A stretch of 64,000 nt of DNA from Lutjanus erythropterus (lineage: Eukaryota > Chordata > Actinopteri > Lutjaniformes > Lutjanidae), in contig CM034601.1 in NCBI GenBank assembly GCA_020091685.1, positions 3,968,920 through 4,032,919 on the forward strand. The letters run 5' to 3'. How positions within the stretch are numbered: the stretch's first letter is position 1; each line of letters begins with the position of its first letter. The position numbers and the translations under genes were made by a program. The notes under the pieces are model-generated. The model was not told where the DNA came from. It did no database searches and worked only from the letters and a program-made list of their open reading frames with translations. Positions 11,061 to 22,189 of the stretch are shown piece after piece.

Positions 11061-13409
11061 ATCTTATCTGCCACAATCAGAAAGTGACTATGAGCATCCT
11101 CGCACTACTAGTTGAGACTAATACAGGTTTGGTCTAACATATTACAATTACAATATTTGACTGAAAACAAACTATAACAGACAGTCTGGTTGTGAGTGTG
11201 CAGATTACAAACACCTCGTCTCACTCTCCCCTACCAAGTGTGAAGGACGGGCCTATTAGATTACTTTTTTAGAAGGCCCAGAATTGAAAAAAGTATACAG
11301 TCAAAAGTTAGGAATTTAAATGTGTAAAGCAAATGCACCTTTATAATTCTAGATTAGAAGAAGCTTGTTGGTTTAATCCACAATGCTGCATTTAAAGACA
11401 GAATCAGTGGGATCTGTCCGAGCTGTTCGTAAACACCCCAGAAAGATGTCATAAGTGATGATTGAGAGGGATTGTGTTTACATGGGTCTGTACATTGTTT
11501 CTTTCTTCTTTTTTGTTAGAAAAATGTTGCATATTATGCCTTTAACATTGTTTTTCATTCAGTTTGACTCCTCTTAATCCCCTCTGCTTAAACACTCTGC
11601 GCTCAAACTTTTTAATAAAATAAGTCTCTTATGCTTAACAACAGTTTTGAAGAATCAACGGGCTAATTAGCCTGTGACGGTAAAATGATGATCTTCTAAT
11701 AAACAATGAAAACATCGATTGACTTAGAAGGTTAGAAGTGTTTTTGTTTTGATGTAATCATACTTTTTCAAAATAGTTATAAATGATCAAAGGGCCAGAT
11801 TGAGGTTGTTAAAAGGCTATGTTTGGTCCACGGGCCGCAAATTCAATAGACCTAGTGTTGGAGAGCCTACAGTGGCTGAGAAAATGCAAAAAACTGTTTC
11901 TTGAGTCAGTGTTTGGTTTGTCTGTTCTGGGCTACGGTAGAAACCTGGCAGTGCAATATGGCGGCCTCCATGGATGAGATATAAACAACTCATTCCAATG
12001 TAACAAATACACAATGATTCCTCTTTTCAGGTGTTTATACATTAATAAAAACATTCTCACACTGGATCAAAGCCCTCAGGTTCAGCAATAACTAACTGTG
12101 ACTCATCTAATTATGAGCTAAGTGCTTAATGCAACTACAATCCTGCATTCAGGTTAAGGAAGAATCATGGTTTTGATTAATAAAAAGGACAAATATTCTA
12201 ATTTCCCTGCAAAGGATCAATAAATTTAATCTTTGATTGCAGGTCTGTGATGGGATGCATACACACTTTCTGACTCACTACATAAAGGGCGCTGCTTCCT
12301 GCATTATTACTGAATGTAAGCACAAACTGCGAGGTGCAGAATCCACCAATTAGGGCGTGATTCAGAGGGCTAGAAGAAGGGGCATTGTGGATGTCAAAGT
12401 AATTTTTCAAGTTTAGAGAGAGCACATGCTTTATAAATGTCAGTAACAGTCTCTCCTCTCTAGCAGCACCCATGACTAAAGGCCCCTAAATGGTTTAAAT
12501 ATATTATTAAGTGCTGCTGGGTTGGATAACTTTTGCACTGAATCTATAGGAAGAGACAAAATGGACGGCCATTTATATGCAAATGTGGAAATGATTTCGA
12601 GGATCACTGCCATTACATGTCAGACCTGTTTTACATGTTATTAACATGCATTTCATATCAGCTTTATGTCCACATACTTCATGTAAAGGGACTCCAGCGC
12701 GGTTTAAAACACCTCTTCTCCTCAGATCAGATTGCTTTTATCAAACACAGACTGCTGCGGTGGCCACAAGCAGAAAAATACATTCAGCGACTTATTTCTT
12801 ATAAGCTGAGAATTGCATTGAATGTGTTAAATTGCATTTAGCAGAAGTGAACTGAGTCAAATGGAATCAAGCTGAACTTACTCGGACTGGAGTGAACTGG
12901 AGTGCCATTGAATGTGCCGTCTTTTGAAAGGAACTTAACATAGGGAGAGTACAGACCTGAGCTGCTGGCTGCTGATAAGCAGAGCGCTGTGTGTGTGTGT
13001 AAGCCTCGTATCTGCTGTTTGATTAGTGTTGTTGGGATTGTTGCAGCTGAATGTCAGACACCTCCATGCAACACACGGCAGATGCAGAGTGAGCAACCTG
13101 TCGGCGCTGGTAGTCAAGCAGCTGAGCTGTGAGAGAGCATCTAACACAGATAGAGAGAACAAGTGGTTGTGTGCATTTATGTGTTGGGGATGAATACAAT
13201 GCTTTCACACTCAACTGTAATGTAAACACTCAAACACTTCAAGTATGGCAGCGTAAAAGTGTTTAGAACAAAGCAAAGACATGGTTTGACTGAATGTTTG
13301 ATCCAAGACTACAGAACTGATTAAAAGTGTTTAGAACGCTAAAAAGATCAACAATAAAACATGGAATAAATATGTTTATCTTGTTTTTAGAAATACATAA
13401 ATAAAAAGC
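11061..13409. other. Unassigned DNA
   Basis: 2.3 kb with no gene or recognised repeat. A GC-higher unique stretch at about 12940-13150, with a short (GT)5 run, is the only part that stands out. The frames 12617-12841 (+), 12935-13162 (-) and 13263-13625 (-) have no support; the last overlaps the hAT element. Confidence 0.45.
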
Positions 13410-13417
13410 CTCTAAGG
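13410..13417 (+). repeat. 8-bp target-site duplication, left copy
   Basis: CTCTAAGG directly abuts the left TIR of the hAT element and is repeated exactly at 13790-13797. Confidence 0.85.
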
Positions 13418-13789
13418 CAGACCTGGGCAAAATGCAGGCCAGGGGCCAGATGCGACCCACAAGACCATCATGGAAATAACAAAAACTAAAAGGCAAAGAC
13501 AGTCCACAGCATTTTGCATGTTGTTTATGTTGCTCTTCTTCTACTTTTGCTGCGAGTCGACTATTGTTGCAACCTGTATGCGGCTGTAAAACATCAGGTT
13601 TTGGACACGGAACAAAGTTCATCACATGGCAAATCAGAAAGGGTGATCAACAGTAGAAGTGCCCTCTATAGAACACTTCTGACCATTCCAGTATCAGAGA
13701 TTTGGCGATTATAAGGACCTTGTATCATTTATGTCTGGCCCACGGCAGCTTGATCAATTTCTCCCATGAAAAATAATTGCCCACCTCTG
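13418..13789. mobile_element. Non-autonomous hAT element (372 bp), intact ends
   Basis: The left end reads CAGACCTGGGCAAAATGCAG. The right end reverse-complements to CAGAGGTGGGCAATTATT. Both are variants of a CAGnnnTGGGCAA terminus of hAT/Charlie-like elements. Exact 8-bp duplications (CTCTAAGG) flank both ends, the target length expected of hAT transposases. The inside is short and carries no transposase domain, so it must have been moved in trans. The overlapping frames 13263-13625 (-) and 13514-13714 (+) are incidental. Confidence 0.85.
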
Positions 13790-13797
13790 CTCTAAGG
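13790..13797 (+). repeat. 8-bp target-site duplication, right copy
   Basis: CTCTAAGG, identical to 13410-13417. Confidence 0.85.
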
Positions 13798-14029
13798 TGT
13801 CCCAAAGCCAACATGTCCTCATCCCTAAAGTATAGAATAGGACAAAAACTATATGAATGACCACTGGACAACACCAGAGACAGACATACTGGACCTCAAG
13901 TATCCTCAAGCAGGACCTCAAGATCAAAGACTGGGTTTATGTTCCGTTTCTGTTGCCACGTGATGTTAAACATGTAATTAACGATACGATACATATGTTA
14001 CATAAGTCAGGTGCTGTATTTAACTTAAA

Positions 14030-14375
14030 TTAAAAGCTTAAACAAGTTAGTATTGGCTTGTGGTTTCACACAGGGTATGACCCAGTCTCCTGGGTGAATT
14101 TCCGGTGTTTGACCCATCCATGTACGCTGGCCTTCTTCCATTGTGGACTTTATATATACTGCGATATTGCTCCTGTCATAATTACTGTGGCCATGATTGG
14201 TCACCACCTAACATAAACATGAATATGGGTTGTAACAAGCTTAACAGGTGAACATACAGACGTTTTTCCGGTGAGAAAGGGCTGCCCAAAGCCTAGTGTG
14301 ATATCTTCAAATTGCTTGTTTTCTCCAACCAATATTTCAAAACCCAAAGATATCAAAATGAAAATGATATAACAC
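14030..14375. repeat. Two decayed teleost repeat fragments
   Basis: At 14078-14125 CAGTCTCCTGGGTGAATTTC matches by eye the segment at about 51957-51976 (CTGTCTCCTGGGTGAAACTC). At 14296-14350 ATCTTCAAATTGCTTGTTTT and TTCAAAACCCAAAGATAT resemble 16099-16140 and a known fish repeat. Limits are approximate. Confidence 0.4.
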
Positions 14376-15279
14376 ACTAAAAAAAGCAAATCCACACAAT
14401 GAGACATTGAAAACCCTCTCTCTTTATGGACCTAGCTTTTTGAATGTGGGCTTTGTCATGTTGAAAGGGCAGTGGACCCCAAATTGCTGCTGCAACACAA
14501 AAGTATCTGAACAGCGGTGTCCACTTACTTTTGGCCATAGAGTGGCCATAGTTCACATATGTATCATCTGGTAGCGGATCATTCTTAATATTCTTCAACA
14601 TTATGTCAGAGGGTGAAGAGGAGAGAGCGTGTGTGTTTCTACAATAATACAGCCTATACAGTTTTGCCGTCCATTCATCTTAACAAACATCTCCTAGCAA
14701 CACCGACTAGAACCATTATAGAGGCTCCATTAAGAATCTGCACTAATGAAGAAATGTACTCAGACTCTGCTCTACTCTCAGTACAGCTGTCAATCATAAA
14801 GCATCTCATTAGCAGACAATCTGCTGCTGTGATAAAAGCATAATCCGTTACCTTGTAGATGTTGAAGAGAAGCGGGCAAGTTAATTGCTAAAATGTAGAT
14901 CATGAAATTTTAGTAGGGGAAGAAAACATGTATTTTTCTAGGATGAAGGAAAAATAAACTAATTAACATAGCACCTGTCATGCAAGAAATTTAGCATGAA
15001 GTGTTCAAAAAATATGACAAAACAACTTAGAAGCAATTTTAAAAAAGTAGTCGTTTAGAATTTAAAATACAGTTCTTACATCCAGCTATTGGGTTAAAGA
15101 TGATTTCTTAAATTTGCTAAATTATTAATTTAAAATATCAGTGGCACTGACTGTGGCAAATTGGAGCAAAACATGGTCAAAATGTTTTTTGTAGGCAGTT
15201 TATTAAAGACTCAATTAATGTTTCTATATTTATGTTGAAGGGATGTTGAAATATTTCAGAAGCTGGGTCCATAATTGCA
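14376..15279. other. Unassigned AT-rich DNA
   Basis: No feature recognised. From about 14850 the sequence is strongly AT-rich. If the exon candidate at 15319 is real, this would be intron. Confidence 0.45.
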
Positions 15280-15318
15280 AAAGGCATTTTGTTTTTTTTT
15301 TTGTTTTTCCTACATTAG

Positions 15319-15426
15319 GCAGAAAAAGACCTGAGGAACCTGCCAGTGATTTACACCAGTGATCCAGACACTATCAGTGAAAGAAAGGGACGAGTCTATG
15401 AAAAGATTCATGGACTGGGATCATAA
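15319..15426 (+). CDS. Candidate terminal coding exon A, gene unknown
   Basis: A T-rich tract (about 15289-15310) leads into TTTTTCCTACATTAG, a good 3' splice acceptor. The frame opens exactly at the acceptor, because the preceding in-frame codon is TAG. It encodes 35 residues beginning AEKDLRNLPV and ending KGRVYEKIHGLGS before a TAA. Codons are typical of teleost genes (CTG, GTG, AAC, ACC, AAG), and GC content is above the AT-rich flanks. An AATAAA follows at 15569-15574, giving a plausible 3' UTR of about 165 bases. The acceptor is slightly ambiguous, since GCAG four bases on could also serve and would change the phase. I do not recognise the protein and found no upstream exons. Thirty-five open codons alone are not significant; the combined signals are what support it. 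Confidence 0.4.
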   Translation, partial: AEKDLRNLPVIYTSDPDTISERKGRVYEKIHGLGS

Positions 15427-15568
15427 AAACCTATCCGAAGACTAACTGGAAGACAGCACAAGGACGTCAGAACAGGACTGTTTTAAGCACTTTTGTTTAA
15501 TTCAGTTAAATTGATTATAGCTCATACAGAACACAGAGTTTTATCTCCTTTTGATGACACTTCAAAGC

Positions 15569-15574
15569 AATAAA
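15569..15574 (+). promoter_or_regulatory. Poly(A) signal for exon A
   Basis: AATAAA, 143 bases after the stop of exon candidate A. Cleavage would be expected near 15590-15600, where the sequence is CTTGTATGAAGCCTGCTG. Confidence 0.4.
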
Positions 15575-15772
15575 AGTCACTTGTATGAAGCCTGCTGCCT
15601 TCTTTAGATATTAGGCTGCTGTTCTGATTATGTTCCTCATATGTAACAGGAAAGTTTGACCAAAGTTAATGACAGTGAACTCCTAAGGAAGAGGAGTAAT
15701 GTCCTAAGATACAGTTAATTGTGAGTATAATTTCTCTTTTTCCCTTTCTTGGACCAATAACTAGTCTCTTGT

Positions 15773-16000
15773 TCAGTCAGATAGAAACTGGAGTGATTCA
15801 TACACTGATATCAGAGATGTATTTTTAGTCTGCAAGTCAGTAAGATCATCAGTGTCAGTGGCTATATAGAGTAGACTGTTGTCTCCATGGAAATAGGTTG
15901 TGGATGATGACCTCTGGGTCTCTGCATCTATCTTTTTTGACTTATCAGATACACAACAATCATACCGTTTGGTGAGTTTGGTGCTGTTAAACATTTAATT
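15773..16000 (-). pseudogene. LINE reverse transcriptase fragment, decayed palm
   Basis: Read on the minus strand, the frame includes YFHGDNSLLYIATDTDDLTD, which lines up with the fish L2-like LINE segment whose usual form has the catalytic YADDTQLY. Here the YADD core is mutated to a G-D-N-S sequence, so it cannot be active. Downstream it continues with SVYESLQFLSD, corresponding to the part after the palm. The neighbouring fragment at 16150-16541 covers an overlapping part of the same domain, so these are two insertions or a duplicated one. Confidence 0.65.
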
Positions 16001-16149
16001 CAACATTTGCCTCAGTTTTACGATGATGTCAGCTGTAAAAGGGTCTATAAGCTGACAGACGACCACAAGCACTTTTTCTGGCTCAACGTCCAATGTGGCA
16101 TCTTCAAATTGCTTGTTTTATCATTTCAAAACCTAAAGTTATTTAATTG

Positions 16150-16541
16150 AATTACTAATTCATGGATATCAAAGATTTTATGTTAGTAAGTCAGTAAGAT
16201 CATCGGTATCAATAGCTATATAGAATTGTGTATCGTCTGCATAGCAATAGATTATGGATGATGACCTCTGGGGTTAACCTATGCAAACAAACAAGGAAAC
16301 AATTGATGTAAGTCAAGAGTGGATCCATGTGGCACTCCACCTTGAAGATTCACTGTCAGATCAAATTGTTGCGATCTGAATGGAAAATTACTTCGACTAG
16401 TTGAGTACAGATTGCTGCTGTACCACTCAACGGTACACTCTCTAACAATAATGTTCTAAATATGTGAGGGAACATCCAGTCTTGAAAAATATTCAGCAGA
16501 TCTAGTGATGCTTGTTTTTTTGCCCTTACCACACTGCACAA
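16150..16541 (-). pseudogene. LINE reverse transcriptase fragment with YADDTQ
   Basis: On the minus strand, translation in shifting frames gives GVPHGSTLD, a variant of the GVPQGS motif of non-LTR reverse transcriptases. After a disrupted stretch comes YCYADDTQFYIAIDTDDLTD, with the catalytic YADD intact. The upstream frame (16356-16541) ends ...IFHSDRNNLI and fits the part before GVPQGS. Frameshifts and stops separate these pieces, so it is a dead copy. The element belongs with fish L2-like LINEs. It sits between the two candidate terminal exons. Confidence 0.7.
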
Positions 16542-17830
16542 CAGAATTTAGTCAGCAATAAAAACATATTCTAGTAATTTTAGCGACATAACTCATCCAC
16601 TTGCTTCGGCAGAGCTTGATTTAGAGGAGCATATTGCATTGCAATATGAATAGAGAAACTGTGTAAGGACTAAGGACACTGCATAGTTCTGATATGATTC
16701 AGCCTCAAAACCCCCAAATCCAATGTTTTTAATGTGAGGGGGTGGTTAATGATTGGTGAGTGATTAACCACACCCCTGATGGCTCCAATTTATGCATCTT
16801 TGTGTTTTAAAAAACTCTCTTTAGGCCTTACAGGCTTCTCCACTCTGCCATGACTAAGTCTAATCCTGCACGTCATCACTGATAGCATTCCTCAGCTACA
16901 ATTTAGCACGACTGCGTGACTTAAGTACTCGACTGCAGTTCTCCCTCAGCAGAGCCAACACACTGACTCTGTTATTTAACATTTAAACCACAGTTTAAAT
17001 AATGTAACAGGGATGGAGGGATGAAGGCCAGGGGGTTAGGGAGAAGTGGGATGTGATAAGTGAGCGGCAGAAGATGATCGGGGATGAAACTCTCAGCGAA
17101 AACGAAACCAGGTCTTTTACGGACGACCGGAGAGGAAGAGGGAAGTCACGTCACGTCCAACCACTCGACTGTAGTGAGAGGAGTGTGCGTCAGAGAGAGA
17201 ATGTGTGTGTACCTATAATCAAGCATTTTCACTCTAACTCGGTGGTTGTATCTTGCAGAGGAGAGTGAGGGAAAGGCCCAACTTAGGGCTCTGCAGTGGC
17301 TCATTTCACTCTGCAGCTGTTTGAGTTTGTGATCCACAGCAAAAGGAAGTGCTTTAATAGATCACAGAGAGAGTAGTAAAGGACAGAAATAGGAGCTTTA
17401 CAGACAAACAAGACAGGTAATTATATTTTCTGTGTAACGTTTTTAACCTGTGGATGGAAAAACAAAAGACCCTGACCATTCATGTAGCTCAGGCCTCAAC
17501 CCTGTCAGCTGGGAAATGGTGTGCTAGCAGTGAGTTTGCTTTGATACACAAGCTCTCTCAGACTTTTTTATCCAATAAAAAACAAAAAAGGAAATTTTCT
17601 TGCATCTTTTTTCCTTATTAGGCTGAAAAAATACAACTGTACACCTTCTGAATTCAAGTTTCTTTCTTTTATTGAACCAAGACAAGCTTTACTGACCCTT
17701 CTTATGTACCACCCCTATTTTCTCTGTGCTCCAAATAACAAAAATAAAATAACTTTCTCCTTTCCTTTAAAAGGTCTCGTTTAAGTTAGCAAAACACTAG
17801 TTAACTAGCTAGCTTCTCAGTCTCAGGGGC
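16542..17830. other. Unassigned DNA
   Basis: No gene or repeat family recognised. A GC-higher unique patch at about 17030-17330 has overlapping frames on both strands. A TTGCAG acceptor at 17257-17262 was considered and not supported. Confidence 0.45.
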
Positions 17831-17831
17831 T

Positions 17832-18330
17832 GCTGAGTCTGGTTTCATTCCCAGTTGGCATTCACCGCTGGTTCCCCTTCAGCCCAGACCACAGTCTGAT
17901 GGTCCAAAGCTTCTGTGCTTTTAGTAGAAACACCAAAACTACTCCAGGCTCCCCACTGGAACCACTAATGTACCAAGAAGAACTGGATACAGCTGTGGAG
18001 ACAGGCCTTCATTCATGCCTATGAGAGCTGTTCAGCAGCGCATGAAGCCAACTTCCGCGTCAGAGCTTCCACATATGCTTCCACGTTGTATGCCTACGGA
18101 GCAAGCACAGTAGAACCTTCCTTCAACTGAGCACCTAACTTCACGTTTAGCCTCTGCTAACTGGAATGCATGCAACTCTTCGAGACTTTCCAAATGTTAT
18201 TAGACAGACTTAATCGAATCCTGATACTGAAATGAGTCATTTCACGTTGGCTTCACAGCCCGGCGCTCTTCCTGGGGGCTTGGTACCTACAGCAGTTGGC
18301 AGTTACTCTGGTGATATGCTGCCGCCTATT
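17832..18330. repeat. Possible decayed repeat
   Basis: The stretch around CATGAAGCCAACTTCCGCGT and GGAGCAAGCACAGTAGAA has the style of a fish interspersed element, but I cannot name the family or find ends. Low-confidence call. Confidence 0.25.
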
Positions 18331-18435
18331 TGGGTTTGGAGCACGGTAAAGGTACTTGCATTTTTATAGCTTTTCTAATCCATCAACTACACTTCAATCT
18401 ACTTGTTGCACCTGCACACACTGATTGAATAGCCA

Positions 18436-18508
18436 ACGGGGGTTCAGTATCTTGCCCAAAGACACTTCAGCCCGCTCTACCTCCTGAACCACAGCTGCCC
18501 ACCAGGAG
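18436..18508 (+). repeat. Teleost repeat fragment, internally deleted
   Basis: GGGGTTCAGTATCTTGCCCA and CCGCTCTACCTCCTGAACCA are the two ends of a common percomorph repeat (from memory 'gggttcagtgtcttgcccaaggacac...cgctctacctcctgagccacagccgcc'). The middle is missing. Confidence 0.6.
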
Positions 18509-19003
18509 TATGAATTCAACAGGTGGTTTGCAGTTCTCACATATTGCTTCTTTGAACAAAAATAAGCTGTATGGCCAGCTTTCTTCTCTTCTTTCATGTA
18601 TTGATGTTGCAACAGGAGGAGAGGCTGCTAAAGACACCCACACAAGCACACCCATTGTCACATGTAAGGATAGACTGTACTGAAACTGGACATTGATTTT
18701 TACAGGTTTTCTTTCCTGTTACTGTTGGATCGATTGTTGGCATCCTTAATTTACCAAGGATCCGTGTTTTTCTTTTCTTTTGTTCTTTCAACTGCAGGGT
18801 TTGATCTCTGCAGTGGTTCCTGTCTTTACTGTATAATGTACAGAGTGCCTGTCAAACACCCCAAATTGGTCCCCAAGACTCATGTCATCATGTAACTACC
18901 TTACAGACCAAACTCCCACCTTACTAATGACTGAGCTGTTTTATATATGACTGATTCCACTGTCTTCTTTTCTGTGTGTTTGTTTTGTTTTGTGCGTTTG
19001 CAG

Positions 19004-19060
19004 AGACATATTGGACTGAAGCTGCAGGGCAATGATCCGAAGATTGTTATATTTCACTAG
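19004..19060 (+). CDS. Candidate terminal coding exon B, gene unknown
   Basis: A pyrimidine- and G/T-rich run (TTTGTTTTGTTTTGTGCG) ends in TTTGCAG, a strong acceptor. The following frame encodes 18 residues, RHIGLKLQGNDPKIVIFH, then TAG. An AATAAA lies at 19198-19203, about 140 bases after the stop, giving a normal short 3' UTR. The frame starts in phase 0, like candidate A at its main acceptor, so both could be spliced from the same upstream exon as alternative ends. The peptide is too short to identify and I do not recognise it. Length alone gives no statistical support. The acceptor, codon pattern and poly(A) signal together are suggestive. Confidence 0.33.
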   Translation, partial: RHIGLKLQGNDPKIVIFH

Positions 19061-19197
19061 AAACACATCTTACCTATCGAGACAAAATGCAAGTTTTCCT
19101 TTTTTTTATCTGATGGTTACAATTATGGTTTTACAGTCAGAGTTGTTCAAACATTAATGTTTTGACATATACAGTGGCATGCCTGTTCTGACCATTA

Positions 19198-19203
19198 AAT
19201 AAA
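19198..19203 (+). promoter_or_regulatory. Poly(A) signal for exon B
   Basis: AATAAA followed within 10 bases by a T/G-containing stretch (TCTTGTAGTC). It is supportive only if exon B is real. Confidence 0.33.
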
Positions 19204-19220
19204 TCTTGTAGTCAACTTAC

Positions 19221-19760
19221 AGTTGATGGTATAGTAGAGAATAACCAGGTAACATCCTTGTACAATAAGTATAAACACACTGGATGTCCTCTGGAGCTTT
19301 GCACTACCTTGTCATAACTCCTAAACCTCTGTTGGCTGCATGTTATTCATGTTATGACAATAGAAAAAGTCCTTACAGACCAATGTATGGTGAGATAAAC
19401 ATTCAGGAGGCGCTCCACTTGAGCATCTAGAGATATTACAGACAATAAATGTACTGATCAAGCTGCAGGTCCTGGGGGGAAAAGGAAGTACAGCATAGTA
19501 CAGTCTGTAAAGTCATCATCTGTGCACAGGTTTAGTGTAGTATAGATCTAACACACACTGCAGAGCATATAAAGACCTTATTTCTCTACACAACTGAAGG
19601 CACGATCTCCAGCGGCCTCATTACCAATATCATATAAATACATAGCCTGGGACCTTGATTTATTTAATAATTCAGTCTCTGCTTCTCCCTCCGCTCAGAC
19701 TGCAGCTGCCGAAGGCAAGTCTGGAGGATGGTGTTAATGCTGAACAGGGAACACAACTCC
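19221..19760. other. Unassigned DNA
   Basis: Nothing recognised. Confidence 0.5.
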
Positions 19761-19793
<33 letters not shown>

Positions 19794-19797
19794 GTGT
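19761..19797 (+). repeat. (TG)n microsatellite
   Basis: About 18 TG units with one CG interruption near 19789. Confidence 0.95.
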
Positions 19798-20185
19798 AAT
19801 GGCATTGAGGAATTGGATGAATACATCAGGAATCGCCACTGGTCTAAATCCACTACTGAGGAAATTCCCTTGGTTATACAGTGCTTTTTGACAGAAATTA
19901 CCTGAATATTTGGCGATTTAAAAAGTCAAAGTAGTGTAACACCCTTGTGGCTTTGCACAGAGATGCCTTGAAAAAAAGATGATGGGGCTATCAATCAAAA
20001 ATAAATAGATATAAAATTATAATACTACCACATCCAGGAGGCCTGTCATCACATTTATTAAGACCAAAGTCATGTTGACTGAAGAACATCACACACCCTG
20101 GTTTAAGGTTTTACGTGCCTAATAAGATGAAAAGGAACAATCAAGTGTTCCCAAAAGGCTGTTGGAAATTCTGACATCAGAAATT
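19798..20185. other. Unassigned DNA
   Basis: Nothing recognised. Confidence 0.5.
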
Positions 20186-20515
20186 TTGTTCAGCCATTGT
20201 CAGGCTCTCGCACAGTTGGAGTGGAACCATGAACCGCTTCCCCAAGATCAGTTCCTCTTCTGTCGCTGTACCCGCGTGACGTTGCAACCAAAGCGTCTGA
20301 AATTGTCAGGGTAACACAACGCATAGTGCAAATGGAAAATATGAATGGTAAAACATGGCAGGCTAGCAAATGGACGAGCCATAATGTCCACGTCTTTTTC
20401 GTCAAATGCGAGTCCAAACACGCACAGATGATCATGGCAGCATGTTTCTACCTTGTTAGCATTATTGCTAACAAACAACCTTCTACCCAATGATCCACGG
20501 GGGCCAATTGGCTGT
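20186..20515. other. Unexplained GC-higher block, CpG-containing
   Basis: Stands out from its AT-rich flanks, with several CpGs (CTGTCGCTGTACCCGCGTGA). Two overlapping minus-strand frames of about 80 codons (20190-20435 and 20248-20490) run through it. Neither is recognised, and there is no splice pattern I can defend. It could be a transposon fragment or a unique element. Confidence 0.25.
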
Positions 20516-20599
20516 TTTAGTTTCTATTTTTATGCATACAATGTGACATTTATAAAACTGTACAGTGTATAAACAGTTTAACGTGTTAGCACTTGCCTA

Positions 20600-20985
20600 A
20601 CAAGACAGGACTTGCAGAGCGCAGACCTCCACCAAAGTCAATAATCCAGTCTGACACAAATCTGGAAATGCAACCACGGCATGTCTGGATATTGTGTATT
20701 TTGAAAACTGTTTAACTGTTAACTTAAGCTAAAACCTCATAATTGCAGTGTCTTGCAGTGTTTATGAAAGTGAAAAATAATTTGTGTATCTGGCCCGTTG
20801 TTCAGATCCACTCCAAAATTTATTCGGCTCCTCCTTGGTCTGTACTACACCTACTGTACTACACCCTTCTACCAAGTATCCTGAAAATCATTCCACTAGT
20901 TTCTTATGTATTTCTACTGACAAACAGACAAACCAACCCAACCAAAAACTTAACCTACTTGTCTGAGGTCATCATTCTGCATCCT
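20600..20985 (+). repeat. Teleost repeat ending in (ACAAACA)-type tail
   Basis: GCAGAGCGCAGACCTCCACC near the left, and AAGTATCCTGAAAATCATTC, ACTGACAAACAGACAAACCA and AACCTACTTGTCTGAGGTCA at the right, follow the order of an abundant fish repeat (from memory 'gagcgcagacctccgccaag ... accaagtttcatgaaaatc ... ctgacaaacaaacaaacc ... aacctccttggcggaggtaa'). The copy looks nearly full-length. Confidence 0.65.
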
Positions 20986-22189
20986 ACAGCCCTGGTTTAG
21001 TCCCAGTTCAACTCCTGGCTTCACTCTGTCTGTCTGCTGTTTGGTGCCGTGCAGGTAGTGTACAGTAGGTTTATCAGAGCTTGTTTGCTGAAAACAGCTG
21101 CCTGCTGCTGATGGACATAAAGTTGATGAGAGCCCTGAGGCTGGACTAGTGAGTAAATGTACCATAAAATCAAAACTATGGAAACTAAAAAAAGAAGCTA
21201 AAAAGCTCCACAGTTCATGATACAGCATCTCCGGTGGGTCTGTCGGTATATAAGGTAAGAAGGGACATTTTTAACCATGTCAAAAATCCAAGCCAGAGAA
21301 CAAGCCACAAAAAAAATAAAAAAATAAAAATTGTCCATTACATCCTGAAATTTGGGATATGGATAATTTGAATTCGGCAGCCGCTTTTAAGTCTGCTGTC
21401 AGAGCTTACAACCAGGACTTCAATACAACACAGAGGCATTTTTTTTAAATTATGTGGGCTTCTTACTGTGCTACATCACATAAATAACACATCTGACCAA
21501 ACACAAAGCAGGCCTAATGTTCCCTGTGATGGATTTACCACACAAAGCAGGTCGCTGCAAATGATGTTCATACGAAGGTGAAGTGAAACTCGTTTGAATG
21601 GAAGCTTTGAAAATTGCATTCATCAGTACGAAAAGCTGCAGTATGCTTTTGAAAATGATCAGTTGGCAAATAATGGGTTTGAACACAAGATACCACCTGT
21701 ATTATCCTTTAAAATGTAAAGATGTTTACAGTGTTGTTCTATGTTCTATGTTCTCTACCGCCCTGTGTTGTTCTCCCTCTGTGATGTTTGCCTATTCTTC
21801 TGACAGAGACACATAAACGCAGTAAAAGCTGTCAGTCTCCTGCCTGTGGTGCTCAGTATGAGGGGGGATGGAGAGACTCTGTGCTGCTGCCACAGGAGTG
21901 CTGACTGAGATTAGTGACTCCTTCTGACTTTCCCCCTGATGGTCTGAATAACTCATTAGATTCTTCTCTGGTCACTTAATTTAAATATAAAATGTAGGTA
22001 GGTAGTGAACTAAACCACTTACAAGGCAATTGGAGGGGTGCAGATGCAATCTCTCAAAACTTATAAACACATTGTTTTGCATTGATAATTAGCACAGGTG
22101 CAAATCTCACTAACTAACATTTATTAGACACTGACAGACAACAGTGGTTATATTTAAATTTTCTTTAGGGACATGTCCCTACCATGCAT
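20986..22189. other. Unassigned DNA
   Basis: No gene or repeat recognised. The A/T-rich run at about 21308-21330 is low complexity. Confidence 0.5.

Noticed and set aside
17246-17340. Acceptor-like TATCTTGCAG with a short open frame
   Set aside because: Frame ends after about 24 codons without AATAAA in reach; weaker than the 15.3- and 19.0-kb candidates.
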